Shown here in pieces: positions 36,186 through 45,089 of a stretch of DNA of 64,000 nt; within the stretch, counting starts at the first letter, position 1; every line of letters begins with the position of its first letter. Made by a program: the position numbers and the translations under genes. Location of the stretch: NCBI RefSeq assembly GCF_016863335.1, contig NZ_BOOR01000010.1:62001-126000 (forward strand), in the 5' to 3' direction. The DNA comes from Planotetraspora thailandica (GTDB taxonomy: Bacteria; Actinomycetota; Actinomycetes; Streptosporangiales; Streptosporangiaceae). The notes below the pieces were generated by a model that saw only the letters and a program-made list of their open reading frames with translations, searched no databases and was not told the DNA's origin.

Positions 36186-37223
36186 GTGACGTCGATCGGC
36201 CTTGCCGTCATCGGTGCGGGTTACTGGGGCCCTAACCTCGTGCGCAACGCGATGGCCACTCCGGAGCTGCGTCTGGAATGGCTCTGCGACCTCGATGAGG
36301 ACAGGGCGAAGGCGGTGCTCGGCCGTTACACGACGGTGAGGCCGACGACGTCGGTGGAGCAGGTGCTGGCGGATCCGGCGGTGGACGCGGTCGCCATCGC
36401 CACTCCCGCCCGCACCCACTTCGACCTCGTCCAGGCGGCACTCAACGCGGGCAAGCACGTGCTGGTGGAGAAGCCGCTCACTCCGACGTACGCGGAGGGC
36501 GCCAAGCTCGTCGCGCTCGCGGAGGAGAAGGACCGCGTGCTCATGCTCGACCACACCTTCTGCTACACGCCGGTGGTACGCCGGATCAGGGACCTGATCG
36601 CCTCCGGCGAGCTGGGCGACGTGCAGTTCGTCGACTCGGTCCGCATCAACCTCGGTCTGATCCAGCCGGACGTCGACGTGCTGTGGGACCTCGCGCCGCA
36701 CGACCTGTCGATCCTCGACTTCGTGCTGCCCGAGGGCGTCAGCCCGCTCGCGGTGGCCGCGCACAGCTCCGACCCGATCGGAGCCGGACGGCCGTGCCTG
36801 GCCTACCTGACCCTCTGGCTGTCGTCAGGGGCCATCGCGCACGTCCACGTCAATTGGCTCAGCCCTACGAAGATCCGTACGACCGTGATCGGCGGTTCGC
36901 GCCGCACGATCGTGTGGGACGACGTCAACCCGGCCCAGCGCCTCGCGGTGTACGACCGGGGGGTCGACCTGTCGACCGCGGGTGCGGACGAACGCCGCGC
37001 GGCGCTCATCTCCTATCGAACCGGTGACGTCGTCGTACCCGCACTTCCCGAACGAGAAGCCCTGCGCGGCGTGATGAGCGAGTTCGCGGCGTCGATCAAG
37101 GAGCGACGGGCGCCGCTCACCGACGGCAGGTCGGGCCTCCGGGTGCTCGCACTCCTGGAAGCCGCGGGGCAAAGCATCCAAAATGACGGACAACGAATCG
37201 ACCTTGGGGGCCCCATCCGATGA
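36186..37223 (+). CDS. Gfo/Idh/MocA family sugar dehydrogenase
   Basis: A 345-residue NAD(P)-dependent oxidoreductase. The Rossmann motif is GLAVIGAGYWGPNLVRN at the N-terminus, and the conserved EKP is in GKHVLVEKPLT. The C-terminal domain includes DVLWDLAPHDLSILDFVL, with the His near the active site. Relatives such as WbpB oxidise C3 of UDP-sugar uronates, preparing for amination by a DegT aminotransferase; two such aminotransferases lie downstream. GTG 36186 follows AAAGGAAC. The stop overlaps the next start (ATGA), making this the first gene of an eight-gene coupled operon to 44965. Confidence 0.85.
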   Translation: MTSIGLAVIGAGYWGPNLVRNAMATPELRLEWLCDLDEDRAKAVLGRYTTVRPTTSVEQVLADPAVDAVAIATPARTHFDLVQAALNAGKHVLVEKPLTPTYAEGAKLVALAEEKDRVLMLDHTFCYTPVVRRIRDLIASGELGDVQFVDSVRINLGLIQPDVDVLWDLAPHDLSILDFVLPEGVSPLAVAAHSSDPIGAGRPCLAYLTLWLSSGAIAHVHVNWLSPTKIRTTVIGGSRRTIVWDDVNPAQRLAVYDRGVDLSTAGADERRAALISYRTGDVVVPALPEREALRGVMSEFAASIKERRAPLTDGRSGLRVLALLEAAGQSIQNDGQRIDLGGPIR

Positions 37224-38206
37224 TTAAAGACAGCCGCTGCCTGGTGACCGGAGGCGCGGGCACGATCGGCTCCACCATCGTGGACCAACTGCTCGCCGCG
37301 GGCGCCGGAGAGGTGGTCGTGCTCGACAACTTCGTCCGGGGCCGCCGGGCCAACCTCGCCGCCGCGGAGGCCGCAGCCTCCGGCTCGGCCCGCCTGCGCG
37401 TCGTCGAGGGCGACATCCGCGACACCGCGCTCGTGCGCTCGCTCATGCAGGGCATGGACCTGGTGTTCCACCAGGCCGCCATCCGCATCACGCAGTGTGT
37501 CGAAGAGCCGCGTCTGGCCATGGAGGTGCTGGTCGACGGCACCTACGAGGTCGTGGAAGCGGCGGCCGACGCCGGGGTGCGCAAGTTCGTCACGGCGTCC
37601 ACCGCGTCCGTGTACGGCCTGGCGACCACGTTCCCGACGCGCGAGGACCACCACCCCTACGGCAACGACACCCTGTACGGCGCCGCCAAGGCGTTCAACG
37701 AGGGCCTGCTGCGCAGTTTCCACGCCATGCGGGGCCTCGACTACGTGGCCCTGCGCTACTTCAACGTGTACGGCCCCCGGATGGACATCCACGGCGTGTA
37801 CACCGAGGTGCTGATCCGCTGGATGGAACGGATCGACGCCGGCACGCCGCCGCTGATCCTGGGCGACGGCCTGCAGACCATGGACTTCGTCTACACCGAG
37901 GACATCGCGCGCGCCAACCTGCTGGCGGCGGCCGGCGACGCCACCGACGAGGTCTTCAACATCGCCAGCGGCACGGAGACGAGCCTGGTCGGCCTGGCCG
38001 AGGCCCTGATGTCGGTCATGGGCGCCTCCGACCTCGGCATCGAGTACGGCCCGGCGCGCGCGGCCACGAACGTGACCCGGCGTCTGGCCGACGTGAGCGC
38101 CGCCGCCGAGAGGCTCGACTGGAAGGCGGAGGTCGACCTCGAGGAGGGCCTGCGCCGCCTGGTGGCGTGGTGGCGCGCCGAGAAGGACGCCGCGAGGGAT
38201 CGGTGA
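37220..38206 (+). CDS. NAD-dependent sugar epimerase/dehydratase
   Basis: A 328-residue extended short-chain dehydrogenase. The NAD motif is CLVTGGAGTIGSTIVDQL. The catalytic Tyr153-x3-Lys157 lies in LYGAAKAFNEGLL, and Ser/Thr of TASTASVYG completes the triad. RYFNVYGPRMDIHG is the sugar-nucleotide-binding segment typical of UDP-glucose/GlcNAc 4-epimerase-like enzymes. The exact conversion cannot be set; a nucleotide-sugar substrate for this operon is likely. It starts at an ATGA overlap and its stop overlaps the next GTG. Confidence 0.87.
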   Translation: MIKDSRCLVTGGAGTIGSTIVDQLLAAGAGEVVVLDNFVRGRRANLAAAEAAASGSARLRVVEGDIRDTALVRSLMQGMDLVFHQAAIRITQCVEEPRLAMEVLVDGTYEVVEAAADAGVRKFVTASTASVYGLATTFPTREDHHPYGNDTLYGAAKAFNEGLLRSFHAMRGLDYVALRYFNVYGPRMDIHGVYTEVLIRWMERIDAGTPPLILGDGLQTMDFVYTEDIARANLLAAAGDATDEVFNIASGTETSLVGLAEALMSVMGASDLGIEYGPARAATNVTRRLADVSAAAERLDWKAEVDLEEGLRRLVAWWRAEKDAARDR

Positions 38207-39378
38207 ACGGGCTGCTCGTCTACGCGGGGGGCACCGCCTACGACGGGGTCAGGGGCACCGACCAGCAGGTGACGGACCGGCTCAGCGAACTGACGGACGT
38301 CCTGTACGTCGACCCGCCGCGGTCGATGCTCAGGCGGGCGCCCGGCGACCGATGGGGCGCCGGGCTCACCCCCGTCCGGGACGGACTGTGGCGGCTCACC
38401 CCCGTCGCTCCCCCCGGTGGTTACCGGCCGGGTGCGGACCGGGTCACCGCGGCGCTCGCCCGCCGGGCCGTCCGGCGGGCGGCACGGCGGCTCGGGCGCC
38501 AGGTCACCTCGGTGATCGCCTCAGGCAGCCTCGACGTCCTGGGGGCCGTACCGGGGGCACGCACACTCCGTTACGTGACCGACGACCTGACCGCCGGTGC
38601 GTCGCTCATCGGCATGGCTCCCGGGCAGCTCGCCCGGACCGAGTCCCGCATGGTGAGGCGGGCCGACCGGCTCGCGGTCGTCTCGCCGGACCTGGTGGAA
38701 CGGGCCCGCTCGATGGGACGCGAGGCCACGCTGGTGCCCAATGGTTGCGACAGCGGCGCCTACCTCGGCGTGGACACCGCACCGTGGCCGGAGGATCTGC
38801 CCGCAGAACTCGCGGACGCCCCGGTGGCAGGCTTCGTCGGCCACATCAACGGGCGGATCGACATCGCCCTGCTGGAGGCCGTCGCCGACGCCGGGCACCC
38901 GCTGGTACTGGTCGGCCCGCGGGCGCCGCGCTATGAGCCGGAGCGTTTCCCCGCGCTTGTGAGCCGTCCAGGCGTGCACTGGGTGGGCGCCAAGCCCTAC
39001 GACGCCCTGCCGTCCTACCTGCGGGTGATCGACACAGGACTGACGCCGTACACGGACAGCGCCTTCAACCGGGCGAGCTTCCCCCTGAAGACGCTGGAGT
39101 ACCTCGCGGCCGGGCGAGGGGTGGTCTCCACGGACCTGCCGGCGACCCGCTGGCTGGACGCCGGAGACCTGGTCCGTACGGTTGCCGCCGGGGAGGGCCC
39201 GCGGGCGTTCGCCGAGGCCGTGCGGACCGAACTGGCGACGGCGCGGACCACCACGCTGGTGGGCCGCCGCCGGGCGCTCGCAACACTTCATGATTGGAGC
39301 GAGCGGGTCCGCATGATCGCGGACCTGCTCGACATCGACATGGCGTCACAGACGTCGAAGGAGGTGGCCGGGCGATGA
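38203..39378 (+). CDS. Glycosyltransferase (GT-B fold)
   Basis: A 391-residue GT-B type enzyme of the group that begins with a poorly conserved acceptor domain (LLVYAGGTAYDGVRGTDQQV). The donor domain carries LVPNGCDSGAY, VAGFVGHINGRIDIALLEAV, and PLKTLEYLAAGRGVVSTDLPA with the E-x7-like Glu region. This matches glycosyltransferases of teichuronic/exopolysaccharide clusters that use nucleotide sugars at the cytoplasmic membrane. GTG 38203 overlaps the epimerase stop (GTGA). Donor and acceptor are unknown. Confidence 0.82.
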   Translation: MNGLLVYAGGTAYDGVRGTDQQVTDRLSELTDVLYVDPPRSMLRRAPGDRWGAGLTPVRDGLWRLTPVAPPGGYRPGADRVTAALARRAVRRAARRLGRQVTSVIASGSLDVLGAVPGARTLRYVTDDLTAGASLIGMAPGQLARTESRMVRRADRLAVVSPDLVERARSMGREATLVPNGCDSGAYLGVDTAPWPEDLPAELADAPVAGFVGHINGRIDIALLEAVADAGHPLVLVGPRAPRYEPERFPALVSRPGVHWVGAKPYDALPSYLRVIDTGLTPYTDSAFNRASFPLKTLEYLAAGRGVVSTDLPATRWLDAGDLVRTVAAGEGPRAFAEAVRTELATARTTTLVGRRRALATLHDWSERVRMIADLLDIDMASQTSKEVAGR

Positions 39379-40514
39379 TCCCGGTGATGCGGCCGTGGCT
39401 CGGACCCGAAGAGCAGGCGGCGGTGGCCGAGGTGATCTCTTCGGGCTGGGTCGCCCAGGGGCCTCGTGTGGCCGAGTTCGAACGCGGCTTCGCCGACCGG
39501 GTCCAGGCGGGGCACGGCGTGGCCGTCTCCTCCTGCACGACGGCGCTGCACCTGTCCCTGGTGGTGGCGGGGATCGGCCCGGGCGACGAGGTCGTGGTGC
39601 CGTCGTTGTCGTTCATCGCCACGGCCAACGTGGTGCGGCACGCGGGCGCCGACCCGGTGTTCGCCGACATCGACCCGGCGACCGGCAACCTGACCGCCAA
39701 GACCATCGAGGCCGTCCTGTCCCCGCGTACCCGCGCGGTCATCCTCGTCCACCAGGCGGGGGTGCCCGCCGACGTCGACGAGGTCCGCACGGCGCACCCC
39801 GGCCTGACGATCGTCGAGGACGCCGCGTGCGCCGCTGGATCGTTCTACAAGGACCGCCCGGTGGGCGCCGACTCCCCGCTCGCCGCCTGGTCGTTCCACC
39901 CGCGCAAGCTCCTCACCACGGGCGAGGGCGGCATGATCACCCTGGCGGACGCCGAGATGGCGGCACGCGCACGCCGGCTGCGGGAGCACGGCATGAGCGT
40001 CAGCGCCGCGGACCGGCACGCCGGGGGCATCACCACTCCCGAGCAGTACCTCGAGGTGGGATTCAACTACCGGATGACCGACCTCCAGGCGGCGGTGGGG
40101 CTGGTCCAGCTGGGCCGGCTGGACGAACTGGTGGAGCGCAGACGCGCCCTCGCGAGCCGTTACCACGCGCTGCTGGGGGACATCCCGGGGTTGCGCATGG
40201 TCGCCGATCCCGATCACGGCCGGACGAACTACCAGTCCTTCTGGGTGGCGCTGCCGGACGACTTCCCGCTGGGCCGCGACGAGCTGATGGCGTTCCTCTC
40301 CGAGCACGGCGTGTCCGCGCGGCGCGGGATCATGGCCGCCCACCTGGAGCCGGCCTACGCGGACATGTCCGACGCCGAGCTTCCCGCCACCGAGTGGCTG
40401 ACCGCCAACTCGCTCATCCTGCCGCTGTTCCACACCATGACCGAGGCCGAGCAGGACCATGTGTCCGAGGTGATGCACGCCGCCGCGGCCGGAAGACCGG
40501 TGCGCACCCGATGA
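39375..40514 (+). CDS. DegT/DnrJ/EryC1/StrS aminotransferase (first copy)
   Basis: A 379-residue PLP enzyme of the sugar aminotransferase family. The PLP phosphate region is AVSSCTTALHLSLVVAGIG, the Asp that pairs with the pyridine nitrogen is in VEDAACAAGS, and the Schiff-base Lys is about residue 178 in WSFHPRKLLTTGEGG. FNYRMTDLQAAVGLVQLGRL is the conserved dimer segment. It transfers an amino group to a keto-sugar nucleotide. It resembles ArnB/PglE-type enzymes. Both ends overlap neighbours by 4 bp. Confidence 0.9.
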   Translation: MIPVMRPWLGPEEQAAVAEVISSGWVAQGPRVAEFERGFADRVQAGHGVAVSSCTTALHLSLVVAGIGPGDEVVVPSLSFIATANVVRHAGADPVFADIDPATGNLTAKTIEAVLSPRTRAVILVHQAGVPADVDEVRTAHPGLTIVEDAACAAGSFYKDRPVGADSPLAAWSFHPRKLLTTGEGGMITLADAEMAARARRLREHGMSVSAADRHAGGITTPEQYLEVGFNYRMTDLQAAVGLVQLGRLDELVERRRALASRYHALLGDIPGLRMVADPDHGRTNYQSFWVALPDDFPLGRDELMAFLSEHGVSARRGIMAAHLEPAYADMSDAELPATEWLTANSLILPLFHTMTEAEQDHVSEVMHAAAAGRPVRTR

Positions 40515-41752
40515 CACGTCGCATCCTCGTCTACCCCCACTCGATGGAGGTGGGCGGCAGCCAGCTCAACGCCGTCGAACTGGCGGCGGCCGTACAGAGA
40601 CTCGGCCACGAGGTGCTCGTGGCCAGCGAGCCGGGACCTCTCGTCGACACCGTCAAAGCGTTGGGGCTCGAACACCACGAGCTGGACCTCAACCGGCGGC
40701 GGCCGTCGCGGAGCACGATCCGCCTGCTGCACTCCCTCGTGGAGTCGCGGGGGCTCGACGTGGTGCACGGCTACGAGTGGCCGCCCGGTGTGGAGGCGTT
40801 CTACACGGCGCTGCGCGGGTCCGGCGCGCCGGGGGCCGGGCGGCCGGTCGCCGCCGTGTGCACCGTCATGTCGCTGGTGGTCGCGCCGTTCCTGCCGCCG
40901 TCCCTGGCCATGGTGGTCGGCACGAAGGAGATCCAGCAACGCAACCTCTCCCGGTTCCGCAGGATCCATCTGATCGAGCCGCCCGTGGACGTCGTGGCCA
41001 ACGCGCCGGACCATCCCGTCGGCGAGTTCCGGGACAAGTACGGCCTGACGCCCGGGCCTCTGGACATCGTGGTGGTCTGCCGGCTGGTGCCCGAGCTGAA
41101 GCTGGAAGGCATCCTCACCGCGATCGACTCGGTGGGCAGGCTCGCGGCCGAACTCGACCTGCGGCTGACGATCGTGGGCGACGGCACCGCCCGCGCGCAG
41201 GTCGAGGAGCACGCCGCAGCAGCCAACGCCGCGGCGGGCCGTCGCGTGGTGGTGCTCACCGGCGAGCTCGCCGACCCGCGCCCCGCCTACGCCGCCGCGA
41301 CGGTCTGCCTCGGCATGGGCGGCTCGGCCCTGCGCTCCCTGGCGTTCGCCAAACCGCTGATCGTCCAGGGTGAGCACGGTTTCTTCGAGCTGCTCACCCC
41401 CGACAGCGAGCCGTTCTTCCTCGCCCAGGGCTGGTACGGCCTGGGCGACGGCCGGGAGGAGGGCCCGGCCAGGTTCGAGGCGGCCGTCCGCAGGTTGTAC
41501 GGCGACGCGGAGCTCCGCCGCACACTGGGCGAGCACGGCCGGAACCTGGTAGTGGAGCGTTTCAGCCTGGAAAGCGCCGCTCGAGTCCAGCTGGACATCT
41601 ACGAGCAGGCGCTCACCGAGCCGCCGTCGGCCGGGGACTCGTTCGGCGTCGCCCAGGGTGTGGCCGCCTACAAACTGCGCCGCCGTTACCAGCGGTTGCG
41701 CGGCACGCACTCGCGCGACGATTTCAACGCGGTCGCCAAGGAGCGCGGGTGA
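40511..41752 (+). CDS. Glycosyltransferase family 4-like
   Basis: A 413-residue GT-B enzyme. The N-terminal motif RRILVYPHSMEVGGSQLNAV includes the GG-x-Q/E loop of GT4 members. The donor half shows DIVVVCRLVPELKLEGILTAI, LTIVGDGTARAQVEEH and ALRSLAFAKPLIVQGE in place of the usual E-x7-E region, where the first Glu seems to be replaced; this could mean a variant active site. A basic C-terminal tail (YKLRRRYQRLRG) may hold it to the membrane. It sits in the operon between an aminotransferase and the flippase. Confidence 0.82.
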   Translation: MTRRILVYPHSMEVGGSQLNAVELAAAVQRLGHEVLVASEPGPLVDTVKALGLEHHELDLNRRRPSRSTIRLLHSLVESRGLDVVHGYEWPPGVEAFYTALRGSGAPGAGRPVAAVCTVMSLVVAPFLPPSLAMVVGTKEIQQRNLSRFRRIHLIEPPVDVVANAPDHPVGEFRDKYGLTPGPLDIVVVCRLVPELKLEGILTAIDSVGRLAAELDLRLTIVGDGTARAQVEEHAAAANAAAGRRVVVLTGELADPRPAYAAATVCLGMGGSALRSLAFAKPLIVQGEHGFFELLTPDSEPFFLAQGWYGLGDGREEGPARFEAAVRRLYGDAELRRTLGEHGRNLVVERFSLESAARVQLDIYEQALTEPPSAGDSFGVAQGVAAYKLRRRYQRLRGTHSRDDFNAVAKERG

Positions 41753-43203
41753 CCGAATCCCCGCCCACGTCCACGGAGCCGGGCGACCCCTCACTCAAAG
41801 CACGCGCCGGCAGAGCCGTGGGCTGGAGCGTGCTCAGCACCATCAGCGCCCGGTTCGGCACGATGGCCATCGGCATCGTGCTGGCCCGGGTGCTCGGGCC
41901 GCTCGAGTTCGGCACCTACGCGGTAGCCCTCGTGGCGTTGCTGGCCATGCTCAGCATGAACGAGCTCGGGGTCAGCCTCGCGGTGGTCCGCTGGCCCGAC
42001 GACCCCCGGAAGATCATCCCCACGGTCACCACGATGGCGACGGTGTCGAGCCTGGTCGTCTGCGGCCTCGTGATGATCGCCGCACCGGCGTTCGCCGACG
42101 CCATGGGCAACCCCGCGGCGACAGGCCCGGTGCGGGTGCTCGGGCTGAGCGTGCTGATCAACGGCGTCGTCTCCACCTCGGCGGCGCTCATGCAGCGGGA
42201 GTTCATGCAGGGCCGCAAGGCCATCGTGGACCAGGTCGACAATTGGACCGGCGCGGTGGTGTCCCTCAGCCTCGCGCTGCTCGGTCTGGGAGCCATGAGT
42301 CTGGCCGTGGGGCGCCTGTGCGGATCCCTGGCCGGGGGCTCGCTCTGCGTGGTGTTCGCCCCCCACCGGCTGCGCTTCGGGTTCGACCGCGAGGTCGCCC
42401 GGCGGCTGCTGCGCTTCGGCATCCCGCTGGCCGGCTCGTCGCTTGTGGTCTTCGCCGCGGGCTACGTCGACCAGATCCTGGTCGGCCATCTGCTCGGCGC
42501 GGTCGCTCTCGGCTTCTACGGGATCGCGTTCAACCTGTCCGGCTGGCCGATCACCGTGTTCTCCCAGCCGGTGCGGGCGGTGGCCCCGGCCGCTTTCGCC
42601 CGTCTCCAGCACGACCGGCCCGCGTTGAACCGCGCCTTCCTCACCACGGCGGGCCTGCTGGTCGGGCTCACCGCGCCGGTGTGCCTGCTCCTCAGCGGGA
42701 GCGCGCCCGCGCTGATCCGGTTCGTGTACGGCCCGCAGTGGGAGCCCGCCGCCGAGGTGCTCGTATGGCTCGGCGTCTTCGCGAGCCTGCGCATCCTGTC
42801 AGAGCTGATGTACGACTACCTGGTGGTGCTGGAACGCTCTCGGGCGGTCTTCGGCATCCAGGTGCTGTGGCTGTGCGCGGCGGCGCCGGCCGTGTACACG
42901 GGCATCCAGATCGGCGGGTTGACGGGGGCTCCCATCGCGCTCGTCGCGGTGTCGGCCGCCGTGGTCATCCCCGCCTACATCGTTCAGGTCGCCCGCACCG
43001 GCGTCGCCACCGTGAATCTGCTCGGCAGGTTCCTGCCGGGTGTGCTCACCGCCCTCGCGGTGTTCGCGGCCAGCACGCTGGCCGTACGCATGATCTCCGT
43101 CGACCTCCTCGCGCTGGCCGCCGCGGGCGCGGTGGGCGTCGGAGCGGTGGCGCTGTACGGCTACCGCAACCGGAACGTCCTGCGCAGCGTGAGGGAGGCG
43201 TGA
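41749..43203 (+). CDS. Polysaccharide flippase (Wzx-like, MOP superfamily)
   Basis: A 484-residue protein with about 12-14 hydrophobic helices. The N-terminal block AVGWSVLSTISARFGTMAIG with LARVLGPLEFGTYAVALVAL is characteristic of the polysaccharide-synthesis transporter group. It should move the lipid-linked repeating unit across the membrane for polymerisation outside. GTG 41749 overlaps the glycosyltransferase stop. A separate polymerase-like gene lies at 45090-46439. Confidence 0.88.
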   Translation: MTESPPTSTEPGDPSLKARAGRAVGWSVLSTISARFGTMAIGIVLARVLGPLEFGTYAVALVALLAMLSMNELGVSLAVVRWPDDPRKIIPTVTTMATVSSLVVCGLVMIAAPAFADAMGNPAATGPVRVLGLSVLINGVVSTSAALMQREFMQGRKAIVDQVDNWTGAVVSLSLALLGLGAMSLAVGRLCGSLAGGSLCVVFAPHRLRFGFDREVARRLLRFGIPLAGSSLVVFAAGYVDQILVGHLLGAVALGFYGIAFNLSGWPITVFSQPVRAVAPAAFARLQHDRPALNRAFLTTAGLLVGLTAPVCLLLSGSAPALIRFVYGPQWEPAAEVLVWLGVFASLRILSELMYDYLVVLERSRAVFGIQVLWLCAAAPAVYTGIQIGGLTGAPIALVAVSAAVVIPAYIVQVARTGVATVNLLGRFLPGVLTALAVFAASTLAVRMISVDLLALAAAGAVGVGAVALYGYRNRNVLRSVREA

Positions 43204-43874
43204 TGACCCCGCTACTCATCGTCGGGGCGGGCGGCTTCGCCCGGGAGACCGCACAACTCGTCCATGCCGTCAACGACGTGTCCCCCACATGGGAACTGCT
43301 CGGGCATCTCGACGACGACCCCGCCAAGCACGGCACCGCGGTCGACGGCGTACCCGTCCTCGCGGGCGTCGACGAGGCGGCCGCGTGGGACGACGCGATG
43401 ATCGTGGTCTGCACGGGAAGCCCGCGCGACTACGCCAGCCGGGCGCGCATCGTCGCGCGGCTCGGCCTGCCTCCGGAGCGGTACGCGACCCTCGTCCACC
43501 CCGGCGCGCACGTGTCCCGCACCTCGTCGATCGGACGGGGATCGGTGGTGATGGCGCAGACAGTGCTGACCGCCGCGGTCTCCGTCGGCGCGCACGTCAC
43601 CGTCATGCCTCATGTCACGCTCACCCATGACGACGTGGTCGGGGACTTCGCCACGCTGGCGGCCGGCGTGCGGCTGGCAGGCGGCGTGCTCGTCGAGCCG
43701 GGCGCCTATCTCGGTTCCGGCGCCCTCGTACGGGAGACCCGCACGATCGGTTCCTACGCCCTCGTCGGCATGGGCTCCGTCGTCACCCACGACGTGCCAT
43801 CCGAAGAGGTGTGGGCGGGAGTTCCCGCCCGTTTCATCCGCCCAGCAACAGTCATCCACGGAGCACAGACTTGA
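43203..43874 (+). CDS. NeuD/PglD-type sugar O- or N-acyltransferase
   Basis: A 223-residue protein. The N-terminal PglD-type Rossmann-like domain starts LLIVGAGGFARETAQLV and binds the nucleotide sugar. A left-handed beta-helix of hexapeptide repeats follows (HPGAHVSRTSSIGRGSVVMA, then VSVGAHVTV, DFATLAAGVRLAGGV), ending WAGVPARFIRP as in other hexapeptide acyltransferases. Relatives acetylate an aminated sugar made by a DegT enzyme, such as the one encoded next. The ATG shares a base with the flippase stop. Confidence 0.88.
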   Translation: MTPLLIVGAGGFARETAQLVHAVNDVSPTWELLGHLDDDPAKHGTAVDGVPVLAGVDEAAAWDDAMIVVCTGSPRDYASRARIVARLGLPPERYATLVHPGAHVSRTSSIGRGSVVMAQTVLTAAVSVGAHVTVMPHVTLTHDDVVGDFATLAAGVRLAGGVLVEPGAYLGSGALVRETRTIGSYALVGMGSVVTHDVPSEEVWAGVPARFIRPATVIHGAQT

Positions 43875-44965
43875 TTCCCTTTGTCGATCTGCGGGCCGCC
43901 CACGCGGAGGTGGCCGATGAGATCCTCCAGGGCTTCGACCGGGTCCTGCGGGACACGGCGTTCGTCCAGGGGCCCGATGTCGCGGCCTTCGAGGAGGAGT
44001 TCGCCCAGTTCTCCGGGGTGCCGCACTGCGTCGGGGTGGGCAACGGCACCGACGCCATCGAGCTCGCCCTGCGCGCCGCGGGCGTCCCCGCGGGCAGCGA
44101 GGTTGTCCTTCCCGCCAACACGTTCGTGGCGACGGCCGAGGCCGTGGTCCGGGCCGGTCTGCGGCCGGTGCTCGCCGACTGTGACGACCACCTGCTGCTC
44201 GATCCGGCGGCGGCCGCCGCGGCCGTCGGCCCGGACACCTCCGCGGTCATCCCCGTGCACCTCTACGGCCAGCAGGCCGCGATGGGGGCGCTCTACGAGC
44301 TCGCCGAGCGCCGGGGCCTGGTCGTGATGGAGGACGCCGCGCAGTCCCAGGGCTCCGCCCAGGAGGGCCGGCCGCCGGTCGGCCTGGCCTCGACGAGTTT
44401 CTACCCGGGCAAGAACATCGGCGCGTACGGCGAGGCGGGAGCCGTGCTCACCGGCTCGGCGGAGCTGGCACGCGCCGTACGGCTGCTCAGCAGCCACGGC
44501 AGCGAGGTGAAGTACCGGCACGAGACGCTGGGCTTCAACTCGAGGCTGGACACCCTGCAGGCGGTCGTGCTGCGGGCCAAGCTGAAGCGCCTGGCCGACT
44601 GGAACGAGGCGCGCCGTGCGGCGGCCGACCGGTACGGAAAGCTGCTGTCCGGGATCGCCGGGGTGCGGCTGCCGGCCACCGCGCCGGGCAACCTGCACGT
44701 GTGGCACCTCTACGTCATCCGGGTGCCCGAGCGGGACAAGGTCCTCGCAGGGCTCCAGGAGGCCGGGGTCCAGGCGCAGATCCACTATCCGGTACCGGTC
44801 CACCTCCAGCCCGCCTTCCGCGACCTCGGCCATGGTCCCGGTGACTTCCCTGTGGCGGAGGCGGCCGCCGGAGAGATCCTCTCGCTTCCGATGCACCCCC
44901 ACCTGACCGCCGGCCAGCAGGAGCAGGTCGCGGAAACCCTCGATGAGGTGCTCCGCCGGCTCTGA
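43871..44965 (+). CDS. DegT/DnrJ/EryC1/StrS aminotransferase (second copy)
   Basis: A 364-residue sugar aminotransferase of the WbpE/FdtB type. It begins IPFVDLRAAHAEVADEIL and has VGVGNGTDAIELALRAAGV, the Asp of VMEDAAQSQGS, and the PLP Lys at about residue 181 in TSFYPGKNIGAYGEAGA. GFNSRLDTLQAVVLRAKL is the matching substrate segment. It likely makes a 3-amino sugar nucleotide, which the WbpD-like acetyltransferase at 50336-50932 could then acylate. A TTG start at 43871 is used because it overlaps the preceding stop (TTGA) and begins the domain exactly. It is the last gene of the operon. Confidence 0.9.
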   Translation: MIPFVDLRAAHAEVADEILQGFDRVLRDTAFVQGPDVAAFEEEFAQFSGVPHCVGVGNGTDAIELALRAAGVPAGSEVVLPANTFVATAEAVVRAGLRPVLADCDDHLLLDPAAAAAAVGPDTSAVIPVHLYGQQAAMGALYELAERRGLVVMEDAAQSQGSAQEGRPPVGLASTSFYPGKNIGAYGEAGAVLTGSAELARAVRLLSSHGSEVKYRHETLGFNSRLDTLQAVVLRAKLKRLADWNEARRAAADRYGKLLSGIAGVRLPATAPGNLHVWHLYVIRVPERDKVLAGLQEAGVQAQIHYPVPVHLQPAFRDLGHGPGDFPVAEAAAGEILSLPMHPHLTAGQQEQVAETLDEVLRRL

Positions 44966-44986
44966 CAGCCGAGCACGGGGAGCCAA

Positions 44987-45042
44987 GCACGGGGACCGGG
45001 CCACCGGAGGGCACTCGCCGCTGCGGCCCGGCGTCCCCGTGC
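44987..45042. terminator. Hairpin between convergent operons
   Basis: GCACGGGGAC (44987-44996) pairs perfectly with GTCCCCGTGC (45033-45042), extended by CGGGCC with GGCCCG across a 2-nt bulge, closing a 22-nt loop. It lies between the convergent aminotransferase and polymerase genes and is probably a bidirectional terminator without a U-tract. Confidence 0.55.
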
Positions 45043-45089
45043 CGCAGCGGAGGGCCGGCCGGGTGCTCGCGGTTCCCGTGGCCGCGCCG

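Noticed and set aside
32181-36764. A 1527-codon minus-strand open frame opposite the large DUF4082 protein gene
   Set aside because: It is rich in Arg, Gly, Val and Ala with no domain, a pattern produced by the reverse complement of high-GC codons. The plus-strand gene has clear domains and a signal peptide.
36186-44965. Whole operon considered as a sialic or legionaminic acid pathway because of the NeuD-like and CMAH-like proteins
   Set aside because: No NeuB-type synthase, NeuC-type epimerase or CMP-sugar synthetase is encoded in the window.
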